Shown here: positions 51,651 through 61,100 of the stretch, in pieces
Numbering within the stretch: position 1 is the first letter of the stretch
Layout: each line of letters begins with the position of its first letter
From: Eubacterium sp.
Lineage (GTDB): Bacteria; Bacillota; Clostridia; Lachnospirales; Lachnospiraceae
Assembly: GCA_024690665.1 (NCBI GenBank)
Contig: JAILOU010000032.1
Location: forward strand, 62,001 to 126,000
Length of the DNA stretch: 64,000 nt
Direction: 5' to 3'
Program-made: the position numbers and the translations under genes
The notes under the pieces: model-generated
The model's input: the letters and a program-made list of their open reading frames with translations, nothing else
Told to the model about the DNA's origin: nothing
The model's database searches: none

Positions 51651-51667
51651 AATACATACAGTGTATT
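51651..51667. promoter_or_regulatory. Palindrome upstream of the ABC exporter operon
   Basis: AATACA-TACAG-TGTATT is a perfect 6-bp inverted repeat about 90 nt before the ABC gene, resembling short operator sites of GntR-type repressors. No such repressor gene is adjacent. Confidence 0.35.
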
Positions 51668-51753
51668 TTCACATTCGAAAACTAAAATATTCTCTAATGT
51701 GGGTATTTGCATAAATAGTGCTACCTGAAAGTAAGAAGTAGGAGGAAATTATT

Positions 51754-52821
51754 GTGATTGAAATCAATCATCTGGTTAAAAAGTATGGCGAACATACGGC
51801 AGTAGATGATCTGAGCATGACGATTGAACCCGGTCGTATCTACGGCTTTTTGGGTCCAAATGGTGCCGGTAAGTCTACGACCATGAATATTTTAACAGGC
51901 TATCTCGGAGCAACATCCGGAGAAGTAAAGGTAAATGGATTTGATATCTTAAAGCAGCCGGAGCAGGCAAAAGCTTCCGTTGGATATCTTCCGGAGATTC
52001 CGCCGCTGTATACAGAGATGACAGTAGAAGAATACCTGGTATTCGTTGCAGAACTTAAGAAGATTGAAAAAGGAAAACGCATGGAGATGGTAGAAGAGGT
52101 CATGGAACGCATCGGGCTTTCACAGATGCGCGACCGTCTGATTCGTAATCTCTCAAAAGGTTATAAGCAAAGAGTCGGACTTGCGCAGGCAATCATCGGC
52201 TATCCGGAAATCATTATTTTGGATGAGCCGACAGTTGGTCTTGACCCGCAGCAGATTATTGAGATTCGTAATCTGATTCGAGAGCTTGGTAAAGAGCATA
52301 CTGTTATTTTAAGTTCTCATATCTTAACAGAGGTAAAAGAAGTCTGTGACTATATCTTTATTATTTCCAAAGGACGCCTTGTTGCAAATGATGACAAGGA
52401 GACGCTTCTTTCGCAGATGGACGGTGAACAGCATGTTCATTTGTTTGTAGAAGCATCTGAAGAAGAAGTAAAACGTGCCGTTCAAGAAGTCGACCAGATC
52501 GACGAAGTGAAGATTGAAGAAAAAGAAGGCGGCTGTGAAGTTGTATGTGTGATGAATGCCAAGATTGATTTGCGACGCGATATCTTCTTTGCATTTGCAG
52601 ACAGACAGCTTCCAATATTGGAAATGTATGTACAAAAGAAATCACTTGAAGAGGTCTTCTTAGAGCTGACCGGAGAGGACGGCGAAGAAGCGTTCGATTT
52701 CCCAACCGTTTCATCTCTGCCGGAGGATATGACAGAGGAAGCATCAAAGGAAGATGATGCACCTGTCATGACCGTAACAGAGGTTCTTGAAAAAGAACAA
52801 GAGGAAGGAGAGAAGCAGTAG
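51754..52821 (+). CDS. ABC transporter ATPase (GldA-like)
   Basis: A 355-residue ATPase: Walker A GPNGAGKST, signature NLSKGYKQRVGLAQ, Walker B IIILDEPTVGLDP and switch ILSSHIL are all present. After the ~220-residue ATPase there is a ~130-residue extension ending in acidic low complexity. It starts with GTG behind TAGGAGG. The stop overlaps the permease start (TAGTG), so the pair is co-translated. Family and partners point to a GldA/GldFG-type exporter; the cargo is unknown. Confidence 0.92.
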   Translation: MIEINHLVKKYGEHTAVDDLSMTIEPGRIYGFLGPNGAGKSTTMNILTGYLGATSGEVKVNGFDILKQPEQAKASVGYLPEIPPLYTEMTVEEYLVFVAELKKIEKGKRMEMVEEVMERIGLSQMRDRLIRNLSKGYKQRVGLAQAIIGYPEIIILDEPTVGLDPQQIIEIRNLIRELGKEHTVILSSHILTEVKEVCDYIFIISKGRLVANDDKETLLSQMDGEQHVHLFVEASEEEVKRAVQEVDQIDEVKIEEKEGGCEVVCVMNAKIDLRRDIFFAFADRQLPILEMYVQKKSLEEVFLELTGEDGEEAFDFPTVSSLPEDMTEEASKEDDAPVMTVTEVLEKEQEEGEKQ

Positions 52822-54944
52822 TGAGTGCAATATTTAAAAGAGAATTCAAATCATATTTTCAAAATGTAGTAGGATGGGTATTCATAGCTGCAACAATGTT
52901 CTTCTTCGGTTTGTATTCCTATGCGTATAACATGGTTAATACCTATGCGCAGCTGGGAACCGTATTGCAGTCTATTACATTTTTATTCTTAATTACCGTT
53001 CCGATTCTGACCATGCGTGCCATGGCAGAGGAGCGAAAGAACAAAACCGATCAGCTCATCATTACGGCGCCGATTTCTGTTGGTAAGATTGTCGTTGGAA
53101 AGTATCTGGCCATGGCAGCTGTTTATACCATTACCGTTGGTATTATGTGTATCTTCCCGATTATCCTGGGAAGATTCGGATCAGTTTCCTATACCGAAAC
53201 CTATGTCGCTCTTATTGGGCTGTGGTTTTACGGTCTGTTGTGCCTGGCAATTGGACTATTTATTTCGTCCCTGACAGAAAGTATTGTTTTATCAGCGATT
53301 ATCTCATTTGCCGCTTTGTTCTTGGGTTACATGATGGGATCGATTTCCAGCATGATTTCAGCAAGCGGAATTCTTGAGAAGATTATGAGCGCGCTGGATA
53401 TTACGGCGGGATTAGAAGAATTTACAGATGGAACATTTAGCATTACCGGACTTGTTTATTACGTGGCAGCAGTTGCACTGTTTTTATTCTTGACCTGTCA
53501 GTCTATACAGAAGAGAAGATGGAGCGGAGCCAGCACCAGAAAGCTGCAGCTTAGCATGTTCTCTGGTAGTATGATTGCAGTATCCATCGTGGTCTGTGTT
53601 CTGGTCAATGTAGTTGTGGCACAGCTTCCGGAAGCAGCCAAGAGCATTGATATTACATCCAATAAGGTCTACACCTTAACAGATGATACACTCGAATATC
53701 TTGATACATTAGAAGATGATATCACCATCTATGTGTGGGTGGATGAATCTTCTTGCGATGAAACGTTAGACAAGACACTGAACCGTTATGAGGATGCTTC
53801 AAAGCATATTACGGTTGAGTATGTTGACCCGAATGTATCCCCGCAGTTCTATGAAACATATACCGATGAGGCTCCAACTGAAAATTCCATGATTGTGGTA
53901 AATGGAGACAAGTCCAAGGTCGTATCTTATGATGATGTATATGAGACAGAAATAAACTATTCGACTTATCAGTATGAGACAACCGGATATGACGGAGAAG
54001 GTCTTATCACAAGCGCCATTAACTATGTAACAAGTACCGAACAGCCGATTATCTATACTTTAGATGGACATGGTGAGACATCACTTGATGACAGCTTTAC
54101 ATCTGCCATAGAAAAGATGAATATTACTACACAGACCATCAGTCTGTTACAAGAAGATGCGGTTCCGGATGATTGCGAATTGCTGATTATCAATGGCCCG
54201 ACATCAGATTTAAATGAAGACGATGCACAAAAAGTCATTGATTATATTGAAGATGGCGGAAAAGTTTTAATTACGCTTAGCTATACAGATGAAGATATGC
54301 CAAACTTTGAAAGTATCTTAGAATCAGTTGGTATGTCTACGGTAGAAGGTGTGGTACTGGATACCAATGCAAATTATTATTACCAGAATCCGTTCTATCT
54401 GATTCCGGAAATCTTATCGACAGATCTGACTTCAGATGCGGCAGATGGATATCTCTTTATGCCATCAGCAATTGGTCTTGATTACTCTACGGACGATTTA
54501 TCCGATAACGAGACCATTACACCGCTTCTTTCAACTTCTGATGATGCGATTTCGAAGGTAGATGTGGCAAATGCAACCTCATACGAGAAAGAAGACGGTG
54601 ATATTGAAGGACCGTTTAACCTTGGACTGTGGTATCAAAATACAGGAGATGACGGAGAAGGAACAGGTGAAGCAGTTGTCATTTCTTCAACGGTAGCATT
54701 CTCTAGTGATGCGGACCAGATTGTATCCGGAAACAACTTGACGTTCTTCAACAGTATTATCGAAGAAATGGTTGATACAGAAGGTACGAATACGGTATCA
54801 ATCGCAGTTAAGGATATGGAAACAGAATATCTGACAGTAACGCAGGCAGCAGCAAGAGCTTACGGTACAATTGCGATCTATCTCATTCCGATTGCACTGA
54901 TAGCAGTAGGTATCGTAATCTGGGTTAAGAGGAGAAGACACTAA
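52821..54944 (+). CDS. Fused ABC-2 permease and GldG-like auxiliary protein
   Basis: A 707-residue protein joining two usually separate parts. Residues 1-235 are an ABC-2 permease with six helices (GldF-like; MSAIFKREFKSYFQNVVGWV). After a further helix (about 245-265), residues ~280-670 form an extracytoplasmic GldG-like domain (DITSNKVYTLTDDTLEYLD, GEGLITSAINYVTS, TLDGHGETS, DDCELLIINGPTSDLNEDD). It ends with one anchor helix and a basic tail. GTG start, overlapping the ATPase stop; its stop overlaps the next start. Confidence 0.85.
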   Translation: MSAIFKREFKSYFQNVVGWVFIAATMFFFGLYSYAYNMVNTYAQLGTVLQSITFLFLITVPILTMRAMAEERKNKTDQLIITAPISVGKIVVGKYLAMAAVYTITVGIMCIFPIILGRFGSVSYTETYVALIGLWFYGLLCLAIGLFISSLTESIVLSAIISFAALFLGYMMGSISSMISASGILEKIMSALDITAGLEEFTDGTFSITGLVYYVAAVALFLFLTCQSIQKRRWSGASTRKLQLSMFSGSMIAVSIVVCVLVNVVVAQLPEAAKSIDITSNKVYTLTDDTLEYLDTLEDDITIYVWVDESSCDETLDKTLNRYEDASKHITVEYVDPNVSPQFYETYTDEAPTENSMIVVNGDKSKVVSYDDVYETEINYSTYQYETTGYDGEGLITSAINYVTSTEQPIIYTLDGHGETSLDDSFTSAIEKMNITTQTISLLQEDAVPDDCELLIINGPTSDLNEDDAQKVIDYIEDGGKVLITLSYTDEDMPNFESILESVGMSTVEGVVLDTNANYYYQNPFYLIPEILSTDLTSDAADGYLFMPSAIGLDYSTDDLSDNETITPLLSTSDDAISKVDVANATSYEKEDGDIEGPFNLGLWYQNTGDDGEGTGEAVVISSTVAFSSDADQIVSGNNLTFFNSIIEEMVDTEGTNTVSIAVKDMETEYLTVTQAAARAYGTIAIYLIPIALIAVGIVIWVKRRRH

Positions 54945-55501
54945 TGGAAAGACAAAAGAAAAGCATGCTCATCTTACTGATTGTTGTGGTGGTTTGTATT
55001 GTTCTTTACTTTGTCCTGACCAAGGTAAATGCGGCGAAAGAAGAAGCACAAGAGGAAGATACACAGTACGCGCTGTCAATTGACAGCGCGGATGTGACCG
55101 CATTTTCCTATGTCTATGGAGACGAAACCTATACATTTACCCTTTCAGATGATGAGTGGACATGTGATCAGATGGAAGACGAAGACCTTGAAGAGTCTTC
55201 TGTTACGGCAATTGCCGAGGCACTTAGTTCTGTGGAAACAGAGCAGGTGATTGAAGCTCCGGATGATCTTGAACAGTACGGTCTTGAAAATCCGTCGAAT
55301 ACCTTTACGGTTACAACAGCGGATGCAACCACTACGATTTTGGTAGGTGATTACAATGACACGACCGGATATTATTACATCAAAAACGCAGATACAGATG
55401 ATGTATATGTGGTAGATTCTTCTTTGATTACTTCAATTGAAACAGATCCTACAGGACTTGTGGCAGAGGAAGAAGAAGAGACAACAAGCACCAGTGAGTA
55501 A
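54944..55501 (+). CDS. DUF4340 membrane-anchored protein
   Basis: A 185-residue bitopic protein: one N-terminal helix (LILLIVVVVCIVLYFVLT) then an extracytoplasmic beta-rich domain (LSDDEWTCDQM, DLEQYGLENPSNTFTV, ILVGDYNDTTGYYYIKN), typical of DUF4340, and an acidic end. The start overlaps the stop of the GldFG fusion, so it is very likely part of the same exporter. Function not established. Confidence 0.82.
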   Translation: MERQKKSMLILLIVVVVCIVLYFVLTKVNAAKEEAQEEDTQYALSIDSADVTAFSYVYGDETYTFTLSDDEWTCDQMEDEDLEESSVTAIAEALSSVETEQVIEAPDDLEQYGLENPSNTFTVTTADATTTILVGDYNDTTGYYYIKNADTDDVYVVDSSLITSIETDPTGLVAEEEEETTSTSE

Positions 55502-55548
55502 GCGGATAGCTGAATTGCTCCCGGTATAGAATATGGATAAAGAATAAG

Positions 55549-55582
55549 AAAGGCCGAAGCTTTTAGAAAGCTTCGGCCTTTT
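55549..55582. terminator. Bidirectional terminator
   Basis: AAAGGCCGAAGCTTT and AAAGCTTCGGCCTTT are perfect 15-bp arms around TAG, with A and T runs at both ends. It ends the ABC operon and the convergent DUF1015-like gene. Confidence 0.9.
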
Positions 55583-55594
55583 GTGAATGATTTA

Positions 55595-56404
55595 TTATTT
55601 TGTTGGCAGTTCTGAATCTTTGTATACGATTACGGTAGAGTTCTTTACACCGTTAGATGGTGGAATCATACCGAATTCTTTTACGTTATCAAGTGTCATC
55701 ATAGCAACGTTTTCTTCTAATTCACAGTCAACGAATCCCTGACGAGATGAGAAGCGATCCCATTTCTTAGCAGCTCTTTCGTCTGTAAACATACGGAATA
55801 ATCCCTTGAGATATGGAAGCTCTTCGCCTTCTTCAATCTCACCGTATGGAACTAACATTGCAAGGAATTTCTCGCATCCTGCTTCAGCGGCAGCAGAGGC
55901 AGCAGCTTCATTGCCAACGATGGTAAAGTCTGTGGTTCCTGCAAATGCATCTTCGTAGTTGGCACGCTGATAACTGTTGTCAACTTCGAATACAGTATGA
56001 CGAACACCGTCAACCGTAACATCTAACAAAGGCTCTTTGTCGAGTTGGTATTTATTCTCCATGGTTTTGATATAGTCCTGATCCTTGTATGCGATAACAG
56101 CAGGAACGCTCTGCACCTTTGTGCTTTGAATTTCAGCGGTCATCTTGTCGCAAGCAGACTGATCGGAATCCTGATGTCCTTTGATTGCATGTGATACATA
56201 GTCAGCTACGTCTGCGGCTACAACAACAGCAATGTAAGTCTTGTATTTTGCGACCATGCGATATACATAGAATGCAGGGTCGTCTGCCTGTTTTAACTTT
56301 CCTTCTTTTAATTTTGCTTCTACGTCAGAAGCACCCCAGGTTGTTGCGATTTCTACATCTTCCTTAGTTGGACGGATTGCAGAAAAAGGTTTCATGTTTG
56401 CCAT
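55595..56404 (-). CDS. Short DUF1015-related protein
   Basis: A 269-residue soluble protein beginning MANMKPFSAIRPTKEDVE, the opening typical of DUF1015 proteins (kin usually 400 residues or more). Later segments (YYVYRM-like FYVYRMVAKYKTYIAVVV, HTVFEVDN) fit the family, but the central part is reduced and the rest of the order looks shortened. The start at 56404 follows GGAGG on the minus strand. DUF1015 genes often lie beside serA/serC; none is here. Function unknown. Confidence 0.65.
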   Translation of the reverse strand: MANMKPFSAIRPTKEDVEIATTWGASDVEAKLKEGKLKQADDPAFYVYRMVAKYKTYIAVVVAADVADYVSHAIKGHQDSDQSACDKMTAEIQSTKVQSVPAVIAYKDQDYIKTMENKYQLDKEPLLDVTVDGVRHTVFEVDNSYQRANYEDAFAGTTDFTIVGNEAAASAAAEAGCEKFLAMLVPYGEIEEGEELPYLKGLFRMFTDERAAKKWDRFSSRQGFVDCELEENVAMMTLDNVKEFGMIPPSNGVKNSTVIVYKDSELPTK

Positions 56405-56528
56405 TTTAAACTTCCTCCATGTGTAAAAAATTTTGTATATATAATTGTTTAAACCCACCTAGGGTTATTATAACGGTTACACTTTGGGGCAGATATTCGA
56501 GAAAAGTTGTTTGTTATGCGGAAATGGA

Positions 56529-56557
56529 ATAATCTACCTGAAGTGCAGGTAGATTAT
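56529..56557 (-). terminator. Possible terminator of the small membrane protein gene
   Basis: ATAATCTACCTG (56529-56540) and CAGGTAGATTAT (56546-56557) are perfect 12-bp arms. The minus strand ends TTATTCCATTT, so the T run is interrupted. Confidence 0.5.
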
Positions 56558-56569
56558 GCTTAGATACGT

Positions 56570-56815
56570 TTATTTTTGATCTTTTTTGCTTTCAATTGAT
56601 TCAGTTTCATCGAGTGAATACTTCTTTTTCAACAGGCGGGCGATCATTCCCATGGCCCAAATCAAAACCGGAATAATTACGGTTGCATAGATTGAAATCT
56701 TGAGCATGGCAAATGCATCCGCCGAGTCAATCAAGGCGAAGACCAGCGTGGATGCATAGAGAGCAACCAGTAAGATGACGCCAATCAAAGCGCAGATCTG
56801 TCTTGCTTTTTTCAT
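56570..56815 (-). CDS. Small two-helix membrane protein (81 aa)
   Basis: An 81-residue protein with two membrane helices (about 7-28 and 38-60) and a charged tail (KKKYSLDETESIESKKDQK). GAGGTG precedes the ATG on the minus strand. I do not recognise the family. It lies between the DUF1015-like gene and a divergent DUF4190 gene. Confidence 0.7.
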   Translation of the reverse strand: MKKARQICALIGVILLVALYASTLVFALIDSADAFAMLKISIYATVIIPVLIWAMGMIARLLKKKYSLDETESIESKKDQK

Positions 56816-56929
56816 ATTCTAACACCTCATAAAAGCTATTTCTTTTTTTCAGATTTCATCATATAAGGAAAGGACTTATTCGTCAAGAGATGGGACATTC
56901 ATAATTTGTTTACAAAATACTAACAATTG

Positions 56930-57068
56930 AATCATACGGCCTTCATAATTTATGAATACAATAATAGCATCAAATAAGATTATTAGTGAGATGCCTCACT
57001 TTTTCACACACAAAACTTTTTCATATGAAGGCCGGTAGCGCTGCAAGCTGCCGGCTTCCTCTTTTTTT
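56930..57068 (+). promoter_or_regulatory. Candidate attenuator leader before the DUF4190 gene
   Basis: CGGCCTTCATA (56937-56947) is perfectly complementary to TATGAAGGCCG (57024-57034). The second element overlaps the 5' arm of a terminator (57031-57068), so the two structures exclude each other. TATGAA at 56951-56956 can alternatively pair with TTCATA at 56942-56947. A middle hairpin GTGAG-ATGC-CTCAC followed by TTTTT lies near 56986-57005. No known riboswitch is recognised. Confidence 0.5.
57031..57068 (+). terminator. Intrinsic terminator in the DUF4190 leader
   Basis: GCCGGTAGC (57031-57039) and GCTGCCGGC (57047-57055), one G-U pair, then TTCCTC and seven T's. No + strand gene lies upstream, so it must end a leader or a small RNA. 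Confidence 0.8.
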
Positions 57069-57141
57069 AAGGCAAAACTATTTGTCAAGGAAGAATGAAT
57101 ATGGTAAAATATGCGAGATTAAACGATGGGAGGAATCAGAT

Positions 57142-57813
57142 ATGGATAATGAAAATAATAACATGAATCAAAATAATCAAAATCAGCATCCGTATGGAAA
57201 CCCAACTCCATTAAATCCGGAGGCGAACGAACAAAAGTCTTCCGGTAATTGGGCGAACGGATCGGAACAATATACGAATGAAACGCAGCAACAGGCGAAT
57301 CAGGGATATGATGGAAAGGTTTATAATAACCCGAATATCAATAAGACATCGAGCTTTAATCAGCAAAACTATCAAAATAATTATAATCCGCAAGGATATG
57401 AGGAAAATAAGAATGGCAATGGATTCGCAGTTGCAGCAATGGTGCTGGGAATCATTTCGCTTGTTGTGTTCTGCCTGGGATTCAATATTATTCTTGCAAT
57501 CTTGGCAATCATCTTCGGCGCAATTGCGCTTCGCAAGAGTGACAAGAGAGGAATGGCCATTGCAGGTATTGTAACCGGAATTATTTCCATTGTGTTATTT
57601 GTACTGGTTTGTCTGGTTGTCGGAGCAAGCTTTATGACAATGATGAATGACGGCAATTTAGATGACTTTAATGAGCTGTATGAGTATTATAATAATGGCG
57701 GTGATTTAAATGAGGTTCCGAATACGAATGATATGACTGACGGGCTTGAAGGCGGTACTGTGAACTATGAATTTGACAGTAATGGAGCAACCTATACAGT
57801 CTACTTTGATTAA
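57142..57813 (+). CDS. DUF4190 membrane protein with Asn/Gln-rich N-terminus
   Basis: A 223-residue protein. The first ~92 residues are polar and Asn/Gln-rich (MDNENNNMNQNNQNQHPYG). Two membrane helices follow with the DUF4190 pattern (GFAVAAMVLGIISLVVFCLG, then KSDKRGMAIAGIVTGIISIV), and a short acidic outer end. The start at 57142 follows GGGAGG. It lies behind a candidate attenuator. Role unknown; such proteins are membrane proteins of uncertain function. Confidence 0.8.
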   Translation: MDNENNNMNQNNQNQHPYGNPTPLNPEANEQKSSGNWANGSEQYTNETQQQANQGYDGKVYNNPNINKTSSFNQQNYQNNYNPQGYEENKNGNGFAVAAMVLGIISLVVFCLGFNIILAILAIIFGAIALRKSDKRGMAIAGIVTGIISIVLFVLVCLVVGASFMTMMNDGNLDDFNELYEYYNNGGDLNEVPNTNDMTDGLEGGTVNYEFDSNGATYTVYFD

Positions 57814-57826
57814 ATAAAAGAGTATC

Positions 57827-57855
57827 TTGACAAGTCGGAAAGCATTTGGTATATT
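57827..57855 (+). promoter_or_regulatory. ileS promoter
   Basis: Consensus TTGACA (57827-57832), 17-nt spacer, TATATT (57850-57855). Transcription would begin near 57862 at the 5' end of the T-box. Confidence 0.82.
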
Positions 57856-57861
57856 CTTACC

Positions 57862-58123
57862 GATATTGAAAAGACGTTGACGAAGACAGTAAGGTAAGCG
57901 TGAAGCTTTCAGAGAGCCGGCGGTTGGTGCGAGTCGGTACAAGTAGCATTTATCCGAATATCACTTCTGAGTCGCGGGCTGAACAGATAGTAAGCTTCGC
58001 CGTTTTTCATCTGCGTTAAAGATGACGTGTATGCAGAATGCCACAGGCATCTAAGTACAATGTAAACAGGTGGTAGTGTAAGTTATGCTTGCATCCTTTT
58101 TACGAGGATGCAAGCTTTTTTTT
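57862..58123 (+). promoter_or_regulatory. T-box leader for isoleucine (ileS)
   Basis: A T-box riboswitch sensing uncharged tRNA-Ile. Stem I has the AGAGAG element (57911 region). The specifier loop GAATATCACTTC carries ATC (57960-57962), an Ile codon. The T-box, AGGTGGTAGTG (58068-58078), has TGGT to pair with the ACCA end of tRNA. Antitermination: AGG with CCT (58095-58097), bulge TGGTA, and GTGTAAG (58076-58082) with CTTGCAT (58088-58094). This uses the 5' arm of the terminator, so the two exclude each other. Confidence 0.85.
58087..58123 (+). terminator. T-box terminator before ileS
   Basis: GCTTGCATCCT (58087-58097) and AGGATGCAAGC (58105-58115) are perfect 11-bp arms, followed by a run of eight T's. 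Confidence 0.92.
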
Positions 58124-58172
58124 ATCTCGAAATTCGAGAAATGGAATGGAACAAAGAAAGGAAAGAAAAAGC

Positions 58173-61100
58173 ATGTATAACAAGGTATCGGCAGATATGA
58201 ACTTTGTTGACCGTGAAAAGGCAACAGAAAAATTCTGGGAAGACAATCAGATCTTTGAAAAGAGTATGGAGCAAAGAAAGCAGGGTGAGACCTACACCTT
58301 CTATGATGGACCGCCAACTGCTAACGGAAAGCCTCATATCGGACACGTATTAACCCGTGTTATTAAGGATATGATTCCGAGATACCAGACGATGAAGGGA
58401 AAGTATGTACCTCGTAAGGCAGGATGGGATACACATGGACTTCCGGTTGAGCTTGAAGTGGAAAAACTTCTTGGCCTTGATGGAAAGGAACAGATTGAAG
58501 AATACGGATTGGATCCATTTATCACAAAGTGTAAGGAAAGTGTCTGGAAATACAAAGGTATGTGGGAAGACTTTTCTCATACCGTAGGATTCTGGGCAGA
58601 TATGGACGATCCATATGTAACCTATGATGACAACTTTATTGAATCTGAGTGGTGGGCACTTAAGAACATCTGGGATAAGGGTCTTCTCTACAAAGGATTT
58701 AAGATTGTACCTTATTGTCCGCGATGCGGAACTCCGCTGTCATCACACGAAGTGGCACAAGGATATAAGGATGTTAAAGAACGCTCTGCAATTGCAAGAT
58801 TTAAGGTGAAGGGTGAAGATGCTTATATTCTTGCATGGACAACAACTCCATGGACACTTCCATCGAACGTGGCACTGTGTGTGAATCCTGAGGAAAGTTA
58901 TGTAAAGGTAAAGGCTGCTGATGGCTACACTTATTACATGGCAGAGGCGCTTCTTGACAACGTACTTGGTTCACTTGCCAACGAAGAAGAAGGCGTTAAG
59001 GCATACGAAATTCTAGAGCGTTATACCGGTAAGGATTTAGAAGGAAAAGAGTATGAGCCACTGTTCCATTTTGCAGATGAAATCATCGAAAAGCAGCATA
59101 AGAAAGCGTACTATATTACGTATGCAGATTATGTCACAATGGGCGATGGTACCGGCGTGGTACATATTGCGCCTGCATTTGGTGAAGACGATGCGCAGGT
59201 AGGACGCCGCTATGACCTTCCGTTTGTACAGCTGGTCAATGGAAAGGGCGAGATGACACAGGAAACTTCTTATGCAGGAGTTTTTTGTAAAGATGCCGAT
59301 AAGATGGTATTAAAAGATCTTGAAGAAGCAGGATTATTATTCTCAGCGCCGAAGTTTGAGCATAGCTATCCACATTGCTGGAGATGTGAAAGCCCTCTGA
59401 TTTACTATGCAAGAGAATCCTGGTTTATCAAGATGACTGAGGTAAAAGAACAGCTTGTAGCCAACAATAATACCGTCAACTGGATTCCGGAATCTATCGG
59501 TAAGGGAAGATTTGGAGACTGGCTTGAGAATATCCAGGACTGGGGCGTATCCCGTAACCGTTATTGGGGAACCCCTCTTAACATCTGGGAATGCGAATGC
59601 GGTCATATGGAATCCATCGGAAGCCGCGAGGAATTATTTGAAAAATCAGGAGATGAGAGTGCAAAGACGGTTGAGCTTCATCGCCCATATATCGACAAGA
59701 TCGAGATGAAGTGTCCGAAGTGTGGTAAGGCTATGCACCGCGTACCGGAAGTTATCGACTGCTGGTTTGATTCAGGAGCAATGCCATTTGCACAGCACCA
59801 CTATCCGTTTGAAAACAAAGACAAGTTCGAGCAGCAGTTCCCGGCCAAATTCATTTCCGAAGCAGTAGACCAGACACGTGGATGGTTCTATTCTCTGATG
59901 GCAGAGTCAACGCTTTTGTTTAACAAAGCACCGTATGAGAATGTTATCGTGCTTGGACATGTACAGGATGAAAATGGACAGAAGATGTCTAAGTCCAAGG
60001 GAAATGCCGTCGATCCGTTTGATGCGCTCAAAGAATACGGCGCAGACGCAATCCGCTGGTACTTCTACATCAACTCTGCACCATGGCTGCCAAATCGTTT
60101 CCACGGCAAGGCAGTGCAGGAAGGTCAGAGAAAGTTCATGGGTACATTATGGAACACCTATGCGTTCTTTGTGCTTTACGCTAATATTGATCAATTTGAT
60201 GCGAGCAAATATACCTTAGAATATGGTAAACTATCAGTGATGGATAAATGGCTTTTGTCCAAGCTCAATACATTAATCAAAGAAGTGGATCAAAACCTTG
60301 GCAGCTACAGAATTCCTGAGGCAGCAAGAGCGCTTGATGCATTCGTTGATGAGATGAGTAACTGGTATGTGCGCCGAAGCCGTGAGAGATTCTGGGCAAA
60401 GGGCATGGAGCAGGATAAGATTAACGCATACATGACACTTTATACAGCGCTTGTAACAGTTTCAAAACTGGCCGCTCCGATGATTCCGTTTATGACAGAA
60501 GACATTTATCAGAATTTAGTCAGAAGCCTTGACAAGAGTGCACCGGAAAGTATTCATCTGTGTGATTATCCGGTAGCGGATGAAGCAATGATTGATGCAG
60601 AACTTGAGCAGAACATGGATGAAGTACTGCGAATCGTTGTTATGGGTCGTGCTGCAAGAAATGGTGCGAATATTAAGAATCGTCAGCCAATCGGAGAGAT
60701 GTATGTAAAGGCTCCGTTTGAACTGCCGGAATACTTTGTTCAGATTATCGAAGAAGAGCTGAATGTAAAGAAAGTTGAATTCTCAGACGATGTCTCAGCA
60801 TTTACTGATTATACCTTCAAGCCACAGCTTCGTACGGTCGGACCTAAGTATGGTAAGTTCTTAGGACAGATTCAAAAGGCTTTGGCACAGGTGGATGGTA
60901 ATGCCGCAATGGCTCAGCTTAAGAGTGAAGGCGCGGTGAAATTCCCTGAGATCGGAGACGGCGTAGAACTTGCCGAAGAAGATCTTCTTATTACCATGAC
61001 ACAGCAGGAAGGTTACAAGACAGAAGGAGATAACGAGATTACGGTTGTCCTTAAGACAGAACTGACACAGGAACTTTTAGAGGAAGGATTTGTCCGTGAA

